Origin: Tritrichomonas musculus
Taxonomy: Eukaryota > Parabasalia > Tritrichomonadida > Tritrichomonadidae
DNA length: 64,000 bases
Assembly: GCA_039105265.1 (NCBI GenBank)
Contig: JAPFFF010000005.1
Span: forward strand, 2,899,501 to 2,963,500
Direction of reading: 5' to 3'
Each line of letters begins with the position of its first letter. The stretch's first letter is position 1. Positions 1 through 12,300 of this stretch are shown here, piece after piece. The position numbers were made by a program, and so were the translations under genes. The notes under the pieces were generated by a model that saw only the letters and a program-made list of their open reading frames with translations, had not been told where the DNA came from and searched no databases.

Positions 1-383
1 AATAAAGTGCTTTATTTCTCTATCAATAAATAATAATGACTTTAATTCTGAACATTAATATATGAATTTCAAATGATTTTAATTGATTAACCTCATTTTT
101 ATGTAAAAAGATATCAAAAAAAAAAAAAAGAAATATTGTTATATTAAAATAATTGAAATAAGTTTTATATTAGATTATGCACATTAAAATCAAGATATAC
201 ACTATTTACTTTTCTTTAAAATAAAGAATAGGTCTTCTAGCTAATTTCATGAAAATATGGTTTTACAATAGTATCGTTTGAACTACTATAAATTTTATAT
301 TTTTAGCCGTTTTATAATTTCCACTTTTTAAATAAAACTTTTTGTGAATCTTTAAAATCAAATCTAACACAAAATTTTTATTC
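1..383. promoter_or_regulatory. AT-rich upstream region of the dynein gene
   Basis: No gene is visible here. A poly(A) run lies near 117-131. The 9-mer AACTTTTTG lies at 336-344, about 40 bases before the dynein ATG. The same word family recurs in intergenic DNA throughout the window, and a copy lies about 33 bases before the transposase ATG at 22831. A promoter role is inference from position only. I see no convincing trichomonad initiator. Confidence 0.3.
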
Positions 384-3300
384 ATGTCTGATTCTCGACT
401 TAAATATATTTATTCAAAAATAGCCGAAAACCTTGGATTTCCAAAGAGTGATCCTGTCGAGGATTGGGCATTGAAACTTGATCATGACGACATTCAAAAA
501 ATATCATCGTTATTTGAAACAGATGGTCCACCAGCTGTTTTCTTTTATACTTTTTCTCGCGACCCACTTCAAATAAAAGTTTCTATTGATCCTAAAGAAT
601 ATCCAGGGCCTTCTTGCCTATTCGTTCCTTATGCATTACGTTTTCTCGAAAATGACAAAAATGGCGTTACACAGGCAAACATTGATAATACTATCATTTC
701 AGGTATTGTTATTGGCGATCCAGTTGAATCTTTTTATAAAATGTTTTCTGATACTTATCTTCAAGCTGTCGAAACAACGCTTGAACAAACTGATGAAAGC
801 TTGGATGTAAAAGATACTCAACTTCTGTTACAATCAATTCAAAGAAAATCAGAAACAGTTGCCTCATCAGTGCTCGCAACTCGGAAAGCATTAAAGTTTG
901 AACCACCTCCAATGTTTGATGTTACAAATGATCCATCATCAATTTTAGCAGCTTCAAGAGATGAAAGTATTACTTCAAAATTTAGTTCTCAATGCCAAAT
1001 CTGGTGTGAACAAATCCAAAACTTGTTATCAGTGACTGAACAAGTTAGACAAGAAGACGAAAATTCTGGTCCTAGAGCTGAAATGGATTATTGGCGCGAA
1101 CGAATGGCAATCTTTTCATCATTAGTGGAATCATTAAAAGAAAATGATGAAAATCACACTGCAATTTCTGTTTTAAAAGCAGCAAAACATCCGATTATAG
1201 AATTATGGAATAATCTTGATGTTCAGATTACTGAATCAGCTAACGAAGCTAAAGATAACGTTAAATTCCTTGCATCTCTTGAGAAATATACAGAAATGTT
1301 TTATGCATTAGATCCACCAGAGTGTGAAGAGCTTATTCCAGGTCTTATTACAAGCGTCTCTATGGTTCATAATATATCTCGTTATTATAGAACTCCTCAT
1401 CGAATATGCACCCTACTTAAGAAAGTGACAAATCAAATGATAAATAGATGCTGCACTTATATTGAAGAAGGAGGTCTTCTTTATGAACAAGAAAGACAAC
1501 CGTTAATTGAAAAATTTAAAGCTTGTATTAAATTAAATGAAACTTACCAGCGATTTTATAATAAGACAATGAAGAAAAAAGTTCAAAATTTATCGCAAAC
1601 ACAAGCTCAAACAATTCAATTCTCACCAACAAAAACAATTAATACAATGAATCCTACAAATGCTCCAACAAATCAAAGTGGTGTGAGTTCAGTTTTGATG
1701 ATGAGCCAACCTAAAGCGAGAGAAGAGAAAGGTGGAAGTGAAAGAGAACTTCGAACACATTTCATAATATTCGGAAAATTTGACGCCTTTTCTAAAAGAT
1801 GCTCAACATTGGTTGATTTATTCACAACAATTGACCAATTTCATAAATTGAATGATTGCAGGATTGAAGGAATGAAATCAATTGTCTCAAATTTCATTGA
1901 AAATGTCGACTTCACTGTTAGGTGTAAAGATTCAATCATGTTAGATCCTCGAAACAAATACTTTGATGAACAATATAAAGTTTTTTCAGATCAATGTGCC
2001 GAAAAAGATAAGCAAATACGAAAGCTCATACAAGATGCATTTTCCGTTACACAAACTGTAAAATATGCTCTTGAACTTCATGATCGTTTAAGGAAGACAA
2101 TGACCAGAAATGAAGGACAACTTGAACTTGACATATGGTTTAAAAAAACTGTACAAAGATTCGAAGAAGACGTTTCTAGTGTCAGGACTTGGTTTACCCA
2201 ACAATCAGACAATCCACCCATTCCGCGAAACATGCCTCCAATTGCTGGAAAGATATCATGGATTCGACAATTAATTAGTCGCATTAATGAACCTATGAAA
2301 CTTTTTTCTCATTATGATGAAAGCTTTCTTAAAAAAGTCAGCCCTTCATACAACAAAGCCCTTTATCACTTTGTTACTTACGAAAATAGGAAATATGCTG
2401 AATTTACAGAAGCAGCTAATCTTTTGAGAAAAGAGATGCAAAATACATTATTAAAAATGGATCCAACAACACATCAATTAAATGTTAACTTTTCTCTTGA
2501 TGTAATGAAAGTTTTTCAAGAAGCAGCTGTTCTTAAAAGACTTGGATTTGAGCTTCCTGATGGTTTTGATACTCTTTTAGCCAGGGAACAACAAGTTAAA
2601 TTAACAAGATCAGAGCTTTCCAATCTTGTTACTCGTTATGAAAATATTACATGCTTAATTGCAGATACTTTTGAAGAACTTTTTATGGACGCAAAAACAC
2701 AACTCGACGAAGCCATTACACCAGCAGGAAAGACCTTAACGTGGACCTCGCTTAGTCTTGATACATTTATCAACAGTTTGAAAAATAAGATATCATTAAT
2801 TGAAGAAGCCCTCAATAAAGTTAACGACATTCGAACTTTCTCAATTAACAAAGCACTGAAAGAAATTACAGATTCACGCTTATTACCAGAATTTAAGAAT
2901 TCCTTTACCGAACCGCAAGAATTAATTGACAAAGTTCGTTCAGATTCCGAAGAAACAGTTACACATATTCATGCCCGAGTTCAAGTTATTATTTCAGGTG
3001 TTTGCGAAATCTTAAAAATTATTTCAACTGTCTCCAACATTGGTGTTGTTACTGATGATGAATGCGAACACATTTTTGAATACAGAGAAGCTCAACATTT
3101 GATGGTTGTTTGGACACATCCAGTATTCACCTTATTTAAGACATACGTTGGGATGACAAATCGAGCCATTACCAACATGCTTCGATATTCGATCCAAGAT
3201 CTTCTTGACTTTTTGAAGACCAACAATCCAAACACACCAACATTATTTGCCACTGAATTAAAGCCAACTGTTCCAGATCTTACAATTTCACCAGATCTCA

Positions 3301-6300
3301 AACTTCTTCAACAAACATTAAATGAAACAGTAAGAGCCATGCTTTTCTCTACAAAAAAGATTGCTACATGGCCGTTAACCGTTTTTGAACCAAGTTTACA
3401 TCAAGAACAACAAATAATTCAACAACAAGAGCAACAAGGAATAAAACCTGATGATCATGAAGAAGATGATGATTTATATGGTGGATCTCAAGATTATCAA
3501 CCAAGAAATTATTTCAATTATTTATCACGTGATAACATTGCTATAGCAATGCTTATAAGCGTAACAAATCAAATGTATTCATTTGAACCCAAGATTCAAG
3601 AATATATGAGCAAATTCAAAAAGTTTGCATTTTTATGGGACACTGATGTAGATGCTCAATTTGCCGAATTTGAAAGCAAGAATCCCACAATACGTGAAAT
3701 TAAAGAAGAAATGGACAAATTTTTACAGACAGAAAATTCAATTGAAGAAATGGAAGAGAAAAGTCGAGTTGGTCCTATTTTAATGAACTGCCAAAGTGTC
3801 AAGTCAGCCTTAATGGATGAAGCTAAGAAGTGGAAGCAAAAGTATGGCGACTTACTTAATAAAATAGGACGAAATGGAATGATGAAATTGAGCGATTTCA
3901 TGGAAAAAATGAAAAATAACTTGTCTAAAGGAATCACTCAACTTGAAGACTTACGTTCAGCCATGGAATGTCTAAAGAAAGTACGTAACATGGCAGCCAA
4001 GATAGATATAAAAATGGCCCCAATTGAAGAAAGTTATCAACTACTTTCCAAATATAACGTTGTTGTACCACAAGAAGAAATAGAACAATTTGAAGGTCTG
4101 ACTTATAATTGGAACAAACTTAGAGAACTTGAAAAGCAACAACAAGAACTCCTTCAAAAAGTTTCACCATCATTTAAAAATCAAGTCGTTGAAGGAATGG
4201 AACAATTCTTAATAGAATTTCAACAATTCATTAAACAATATCATGAAGAAGGTCCAATGTCCCCTGGTTTGTCTCCTTCTGAAGCCTCAGAAAAACTGAA
4301 ACTTTTTCAGCATCAATTTGATAACTTTCAGAAAAGATGGACAACTTTTTCTGGCGGTCAAGAATTATTCGGACTTCCTAGAACTGAATTACCTGAACTT
4401 GCTGATTTGGCTAAACAACTTCGTTGTCTTAATCAATTGTATGGTTTGTATAACGAGGTTAACGCTTACACACGTGGTATTCGAGATGTTTTATGGATTG
4501 ATGTCAAATTTGGTGAAATCGAGCCAATTATGACTGAATTCCAATCTAAAGCTCGACGTCTTCCTAATGAAATGAAATCTTGGCAAGCTTACATTGATCT
4601 TCAAAATAGGATTGATAACTTTGTTGAAATTATGCCTCTTCTTGAAGCATTGTCAAATCCAGCAGTTCAAGATGTCCATTGGAAGAAAATCATTGAATTA
4701 ACTGGATGTGAACTTGATACGGATCCTGATGTTTTCAGATTAGGACATGTTTTTGATGCCGGTCTTCTTGATCATAAAGAAGATGTCCATGACATTTGCA
4801 ATGCTGCAGAACACGAAGCAAAGATTCTTGCAAAACTTCATGAAATTGAATGCGATTGGCAAACCACTGAATTTACATTCGCCAACTTTAAAGAAATGAA
4901 AGATGTCCTTCTTAAAGGAGCTGAAACCAATGAAATTGTCACCAAAATTGAAGATTCAATTGTTGTTTTATCTTCTCTGAATTCCAACCGTTTTGTTGGC
5001 CGTTATAAGAAAGATGTTGAACTTTGGATGAAGAAATTAACAACTTCTAGTAGCGTCATTAGTGAATGGCTTCAAGTTCAATCAATGTGGATTTACTTAG
5101 AAGCTGTTTTCAGTGGTGGCGATATTGCTAAATACATGACACATGAAACTAAAGCATTTTCACAAATCAACAAGAATTGGCTGACTGTTATGAAGAATGC
5201 AAACGACATTAAAAACGTCATTGCTGTTTGTTATGGTGATGAAGGATTACAAAAACTGTTCATGCATCTTCTTGAACAGTTACAAAAGTGTCAGAAAGCA
5301 TTAGCAGGATATATTGAAAAGAAAAGAGCTGCTTTTCCACGATTCTATTTTGTTTCAGATCCAGTTATTTTAGAAATCTTAGGACAAGCATCTAATCCAC
5401 AAGCAATTCAACCACACCTTCAGTCAATTTTTGCAAATCTTGTTCATTTAGATTTCGACTCGCTTCAATATAACAAGATCTTAAAAATGAGATCAGATGA
5501 AGGCGAACAAGTTACATTTTCTATTCCTTTCTTGGCTCAAGGAAATGTTGAAGTTTGGCTTAATGATTTAGTTTCTAGAATGAGACAAACAGTTAGAGAT
5601 ATTTGTACCGATATGGGCCAAAAATTCATCTCTTCAACTACTCAAGATTGGGTTCTTGGTGAATTTCCAAAGCAAGTTTTATTGCTTGAAATGATGCTTT
5701 GGTGGACATATCGAACTGAAGAAGCATTAACGCGAGCATCATCAAAGAATCGAAAAGCAATGAATGAATGTTTGAATGAATTTGATAACAGATTCAAAGA
5801 ACTAATTAAAGTTGCTGGTTCTTTAGATAAAAGCAATAGACTTACATCATTACATGTTGAAGTATTGATTACTTTATTCCTTCATAATCTTGATATTTTC
5901 AAGCAACTTGTTCAAACAGGAATAAATAATCCTCGTCATTTTGATTGGCAGAAACAGATGCGTTATTACTGGCAAGTTGAAGGTCGAAAATGCATCGTTT
6001 CAATCACTGATGTTGATCGAGAATATTCATATGAATATTTAGGTTGTACATCGCGTCTTGTTATTACACCACTCACTGATCGTTGTTACATTACACTCGC
6101 TCAAGCTCTCGGTTTATCAATGGGAGGAGCACCAGCTGGTCCTGCAGGAACAGGAAAGACTGAGACTGTCAAAGATATGTCAAAAGCACTTGGCATCATG
6201 TGCGTTGTTTTTAACTGTTCTGATCAAATGAACTATCAAGCACTTGGACGTATTTTTAGAGGTCTTGCACAAGCAGGTGTTTGGGGAGATTTTGATGAAT

Positions 6301-9300
6301 TCAACCGAATTGAACTTGATGTTTTATCTGTTGCTGCTCAACAAGTTGCTTGTGTTTTTAATGCTTGTAGAGAAAGAGCAAGATTGTTCAAATTCACAGA
6401 TGGTTCTTTGGTTGAACTTGATAATCGTGTAGCTATTTTCATTACAATGAATCCTGGTTATGCAGGCCGTCAAGAACTTCCTGAAAACTTGAAGATTCAA
6501 TTCCGTATGGTTGCAATGATGGTTCCAGATAAGCGACTTATTATGAAGGTCAAACTTGCATCAAGTGGTTTTGCAGAGTATGAAATGTTATCTGATAAAT
6601 TTTCACTTCTTTATACACTTTGTAGTGAGCAGTTATCAAAACAAGTTCATTATGATTGGGGCCTTCGTAATATTTTGTCTGTTCTTCGTTTCTCAAAGGA
6701 AGTTCGTGCACAGAATCCAACAATGGATGAATCAAAACTTTTAATGAAAGTTTTGAAAAACATGAACTTGTCAAAACTTGTCGATGATGATGAACCTCTT
6801 TATGTAGCTCTTCTTAATGATGTCTTTCCGAATACACAACTCGACTCATCGACAAACGAAGAAATTAGACGAGCAATCATCAAGAATGCAAAGGATGCAG
6901 GCCTGAATCCATTTGATGAATGGCTCACTAAAGTTATGCAACTTTTTGAGACCTGCGAAGTTAGACACGGAATCATGATTCTTGGTCATTCAGGCTCAGG
7001 TAAGAGTGCCATTATTAACACACTTATTAAAGCATTGTCCGATGAAAGAGGTCCTCATCGTCTCCTTAAAATGAATCCAAAAGCAATCACTTCTTCTCAA
7101 ATGTTCGGTATTCTTGATCCTTCATCAAACGACTGGACTGATGGAATCTTTTCTTCTCTGTGGAGATTCGCATGCAAGAAGACAAACGAAAATGTTTGGA
7201 TTGGTTTGGATGGCCCTGTTGATGCAATTTGGATTGAGAATTTAAACTCTGTTCTTGATGACAACAAAACTTTAACATTGGCAAATGGAGACCGTTTACC
7301 AATGCCAAGTTCAGTTAAATTACTTTTTGAAATGTCATCTCTTGATAACGCTTCACCAGCAACTGTTTCTCGTGCTGGTATGATTTATGTTCCTTCAAAT
7401 GTCCTCGGTTGGATGCCGATAGCACAAAGCTGGATCTCAAAAGATGACTTCAAACCAATCCAACCGATTTTCCCTGAATTAATCAGTCCAATTGACGGTG
7501 TCTTTCAATTTGTGCAGCACAATTTGACAATGGTTATGAATACCGGCCAAGTTCACATCATCACCACTTTACTTCATCTTTTCGAATCATTGATTTCTAA
7601 CCGTGGAGATGACGGTTATATTAAATTAATCGTGACTGAACCTGAGCTTCTGAAAAAGTTGATTATCTTCTCAACTTTGTGGGCATTTGGCGGTTTCTTG
7701 GACGGTGATGGAAGAACGCAATTGTCTGAATACATCACTTCACATTTCAAGCTTCCTTCCAATATTCCTAAAGATCAGCTGTTTAACTACGTCGTCGACA
7801 GACAGACCGGCGAATGGTTGAACTGGGAAGAAAGACTTGAACGTTATGATTATCCTAAAGGTGACCCGCCAGAATTTGCCACCATTTTGATCCCGACAAT
7901 TGACAACATTAGAATTGAATACTTACTCTCACTTCTGGCAAATGGAGGTCGATCAATTCTTCTTATTGGTGACTCAGGAACAGCCAAAACAGCCACAATT
8001 AACACGTTTTTGGCTTCCTTTAACAAGGACCAATGGGTGACAAAGACATTCAACTTTTCATCAGCTACAACACCATATCTATTCCAGACATCAATTGAGT
8101 CCATTATTGAAAAGACAATCGGAACCACATTTGGACCAGTTGGAGGGAAGAAGATGGAAGTTTTTATTGATGATATTTCAATGCCACAGATCAATGAATG
8201 GGGCGACCAAGTGACGAATGAAATAGTTCGTCAATTGATGGAAGATGGTGGCTTTTATTCACTTGATAAACCAGGAGAATTCATCACCATTGTTCGTACT
8301 CAATTCTTGTCAGCAATGGCAACACCAGGTGGAGGACGAAATGACATTCCTGATCGTTTAAAGAGACACTTTGCAGTCTTTAATTGCATCATGCCAGATT
8401 CTGAGTCAATTCATCGAATTTACTCAACAATCATTGAAGGTTATTTCATCCCAGAAAGAGGCTTTAATCCAGCAACAGTTGCAACAGCATCGAATATTGT
8501 TCGTGCAACGCATGAAGTTTGGCTACAAACGAAGCAAAAGATGCTTCCAACGCCAACCAAGTTTCATTATGTTTTCAACTTACGTGATTTGTCACGAATT
8601 ACTCAAGGAATCATTCAAGTTATGCCAAAGAGTTGTAATTCACCTGAACAATTAGTTGCTCTTTGGGCGAATGAATGTTTCCGTGTCATTCCTGATAAGT
8701 TTATATCACAAGAGGACAAAGATTGGTTTGCTGGAACAATTGTTCGTGTTGGAACTGAAGTTTTCGGTGTTCAATATGAACAAGTCTTATCAGAAGCACC
8801 AAATGTTCTCTTCTGTTCATTTATGACTGACATTGATTATTCACAATATGAAGAAGTTGATGAATCAAAGATTCCTAGAATTTATGAAGAAGTCTCTTCT
8901 TTCGATGCTTTGAATTCACGTTGTCTTGAATTCATGCGTGAACATAACGCAAAACCAACAACTAAAGGAAAGAAGCTTGATTTAGTTCTATTTGAAGATG
9001 CAATGAATCACCTTGTGAGAATCTCAAGAATCATTGGAATGCCGCGTGGTAATGCAATGCTTGTTGGTGTTGGTGGTTCAGGTAAACAAAGTTTAACACG
9101 TTTAGCATCGACTATTTTAGGTTATCAAACATTCCAAATCACGCCAGGAAGGTCATATTCAACGAATGATTTCTTAGCAGATCTTCGAGAACTTTACAAG
9201 AGAGCTGGTGTTTTAAACAAGCCAATTTCATTCATTTTCACAGACAACGAAGTCAAAGAAGAATCATTCCTTGAATACGTAAATAACATGTTGACAACAG

Positions 9301-12300
9301 GTGAAATAGCGAACTTGTTTACACGTGATAACTATGAAGCTCTGATGTCTGATATGCGAGCTATTTTTGTTAAAGAAGTGAGAAATGCTGTTGATACAGA
9401 TGAGAATGTGTGGAATTATTTCATAGCTCGTGTTAAACATAATTTGCATGTCATTCTCTGTTTTTCACCAGTTGGCGAACAATTCCGTAAAAGAAACTTG
9501 AAGTTCCCTGGTTTGTTTAATGGCTGTACAATTGATTGGTTTACACATTGGCCACGTGAAGGTTTAGTTTCTGTTGCCAAATCATTTGTGAAGCCTCTTG
9601 ATATAGCAACACAAGTATCAGATCTAAAAGATCGGTTAGCTGAATGTTTTGCAGATATTCATGATTGTGTTCATGATGGTTGTGAAGATTATTTCTCTCG
9701 ATTTAGACGAAGAACATTTGTTACACCTAAATCTTATCTTTCTTTTCTTTCTTCATTTAAAGATTTGTATTTCTCACAATTGTCAAAGATTCAAGGTGAT
9801 GCAAGCAGAATGAAAGAAGGACTTGAAAAGATTAGAGAAGCCAAAGATCAAGTTGCTGTAATGAAAGGAAAGTTAATTGAACAAGAAAATCAACTTCATG
9901 TAGCACAACAAAATGCAGAACAAATGCTTGAAGGTCTGACTGTTAAAAGAAATGAAGCTGAACAACAAAGACAAGAAGTTCAACTTGTTAAAGAAGAACA
10001 ACAAAGAGAAGCTGATTCAATTCGACAAATTCAAGAAGAAGCACAACATGAACTTGAACTTGCAGAACCAGCCCTTCAAAGAGCTACAGAAGCACTTAAT
10101 TCAATTAAAGCAAGCGATATTGTTGAAATTGCAGGTTATGCAACACCAGCATATCTCATTAAAAGAATCATTGATGGTGTTCTTATTCTTCGTTACATGA
10201 AACTCGAACCTTATGTGCATGAAACATATGAAGTGAAAACACCAAATGGCCATGTTACATGTAACTCAATCACGCCTTCTTGGAACTACGGAATGCCAAT
10301 GATGAAGAGCAGTGATTTCCTCAAGTCTTTATCTGGTTATAATCTTGAGTTTATTAATGAAGAAATTTGTGATTTATTGCAGCCTTATTTATCAATGATT
10401 GACTTCAATCCACAAAGTGCAGCTCTTGCTTCAAATGCTGCAGCAGGTCTTTGTTCTTGGGTTAGAAACATGGTTGAATATCATCAAGTTGAAAAAGTGG
10501 TCAGACCAAAGAAACTTGCAGCATCTGTTGCTTTCGCCAACCTTCAAAAAGCACAAGCTGAATTAGCAAACATTGAAGCACATTTAGCAGAGAAAGAAAG
10601 ACAACTTGCTGAACTTCAAAAGTCTTATGATGATGCAATTGCAGAACAACATAGATTCAAGCAAATGGCTGAAGGAACTCAGAAGAAGATGCAATCAGCA
10701 CAAGCTTTAATTGATGCACTTTCAGGTGAAAAAAGTCGATGGGAAACTGAAGCAGAACAATTAAATGACATGATATTCAAAACTGTTGGAAATGCAACAA
10801 TGGGAGCTGCATTTAATTCATATTGTGGCATGTTTAATCACACAATGAGAACCACCTTTTTGAATGACAAATGGCCCCAAATTTTAGGCACCTATTCAAT
10901 TCCATCTGACTCAAAAATTGACATTATTAGTCTTTTTGCTAATGAAGCAATTCTTGATCAATGGCAACTTCAAGGACTTCCATCAGATGAACTTTCACGT
11001 CAAAATGGTGTCATTTGCACGAATGCTCCGACATATCCATTGTTGATTGATCCACAAGGACAAGCACACAAATGGATTACTAACAGACACAAGAGTGAAG
11101 GACTCATTATTACTTCATTTGATAACCGTTATTTCAAGACACATGTTGAAAATGCATTACAAGAAGGAAAACCACTTTTAATTGAAGATTGTGGAGAAGA
11201 AATTGATCCTCTTCTTGATAACGTTCTTGCTAAAAATTACATTCATTCAGGTAGACTTGTTCAAGTTTCTTTGGCTGGTAGAGAAGTCATTGTTTCTGAT
11301 GGATTCAAAATGTATTTCACAACGAAACTTGCTAATCCACATTTCGCGCCAGAAACATTTGCAAAAACAGCAGTTATTGAATTTTCTGTTACTCAATTTG
11401 GTCTTGAAGAGCAACTTTTGAATCTTGTCATTCTTCGTGAAAAAGAAAATCTTGAAAATGAAAGACAAAGGCTACTTGAACAAGTTGCATCCTTAAAGAA
11501 GACACTTCTTGATCTTGAAAATCTTCTTCTTGAACAGCTTCGTTCATCACAAGGAAACTTACTTGAAAACACGACTCTTATCACGACACTTGCATCAACC
11601 AAATCGAAATCACAAGAAAATAAAGAAAGTTTAGCAAGTGCAATGGAAACCAATCAAAAGATTAATAAAAGTCGCGAAGATTATCGTCCCGTTGCTGTTA
11701 GAGGAGCTGTTATCTATTTCCTTATTCAAGAGATGTCGTTAGTCAATCCAATGTATCAAGTTTCATTGAATCAATTTCTCGGAAAGTTTTATGAAAGTAT
11801 TGAAACAGCCGAAAAAGACAACTTCCCTGCCAAAAGAATTGAAAACATTATTAAAAAGCTAACTTATACATGTTGGTCATACATTATTCGTGGCTTGTAT
11901 GAGAAAGACAAACTTCTTTTCTGCCTCCAACTTGCTTTGAAGATTGAAATGTCACTTGATAAAGTTGACAAAAATGGAAACAGCATGGGAATCACATTCA
12001 ATGATTACCAAATATACATTAAAGCAGGTGCTGCACTTCCACCCGGGGCTTCATCAAATGTTCAAGAATCATTTGGCGACATTTTCAATCCAATTCGCGA
12101 TAATTTGATTGCTTTGAGTCAAGTTTCAAGCCTTCGAGGAATCTTGAATTACATAACAACAAGTCAATCAGATTGGGCACGATTATTAACATCTCCAAAT
12201 CCAGAAGAAGAGCCGCTTCCTGCCTTTTCACCTTCGAAAGAAAGTGACATAAAACCATTCCAAAAAGCGGTTATAATTCGATGTATTCGACCTGATCGAG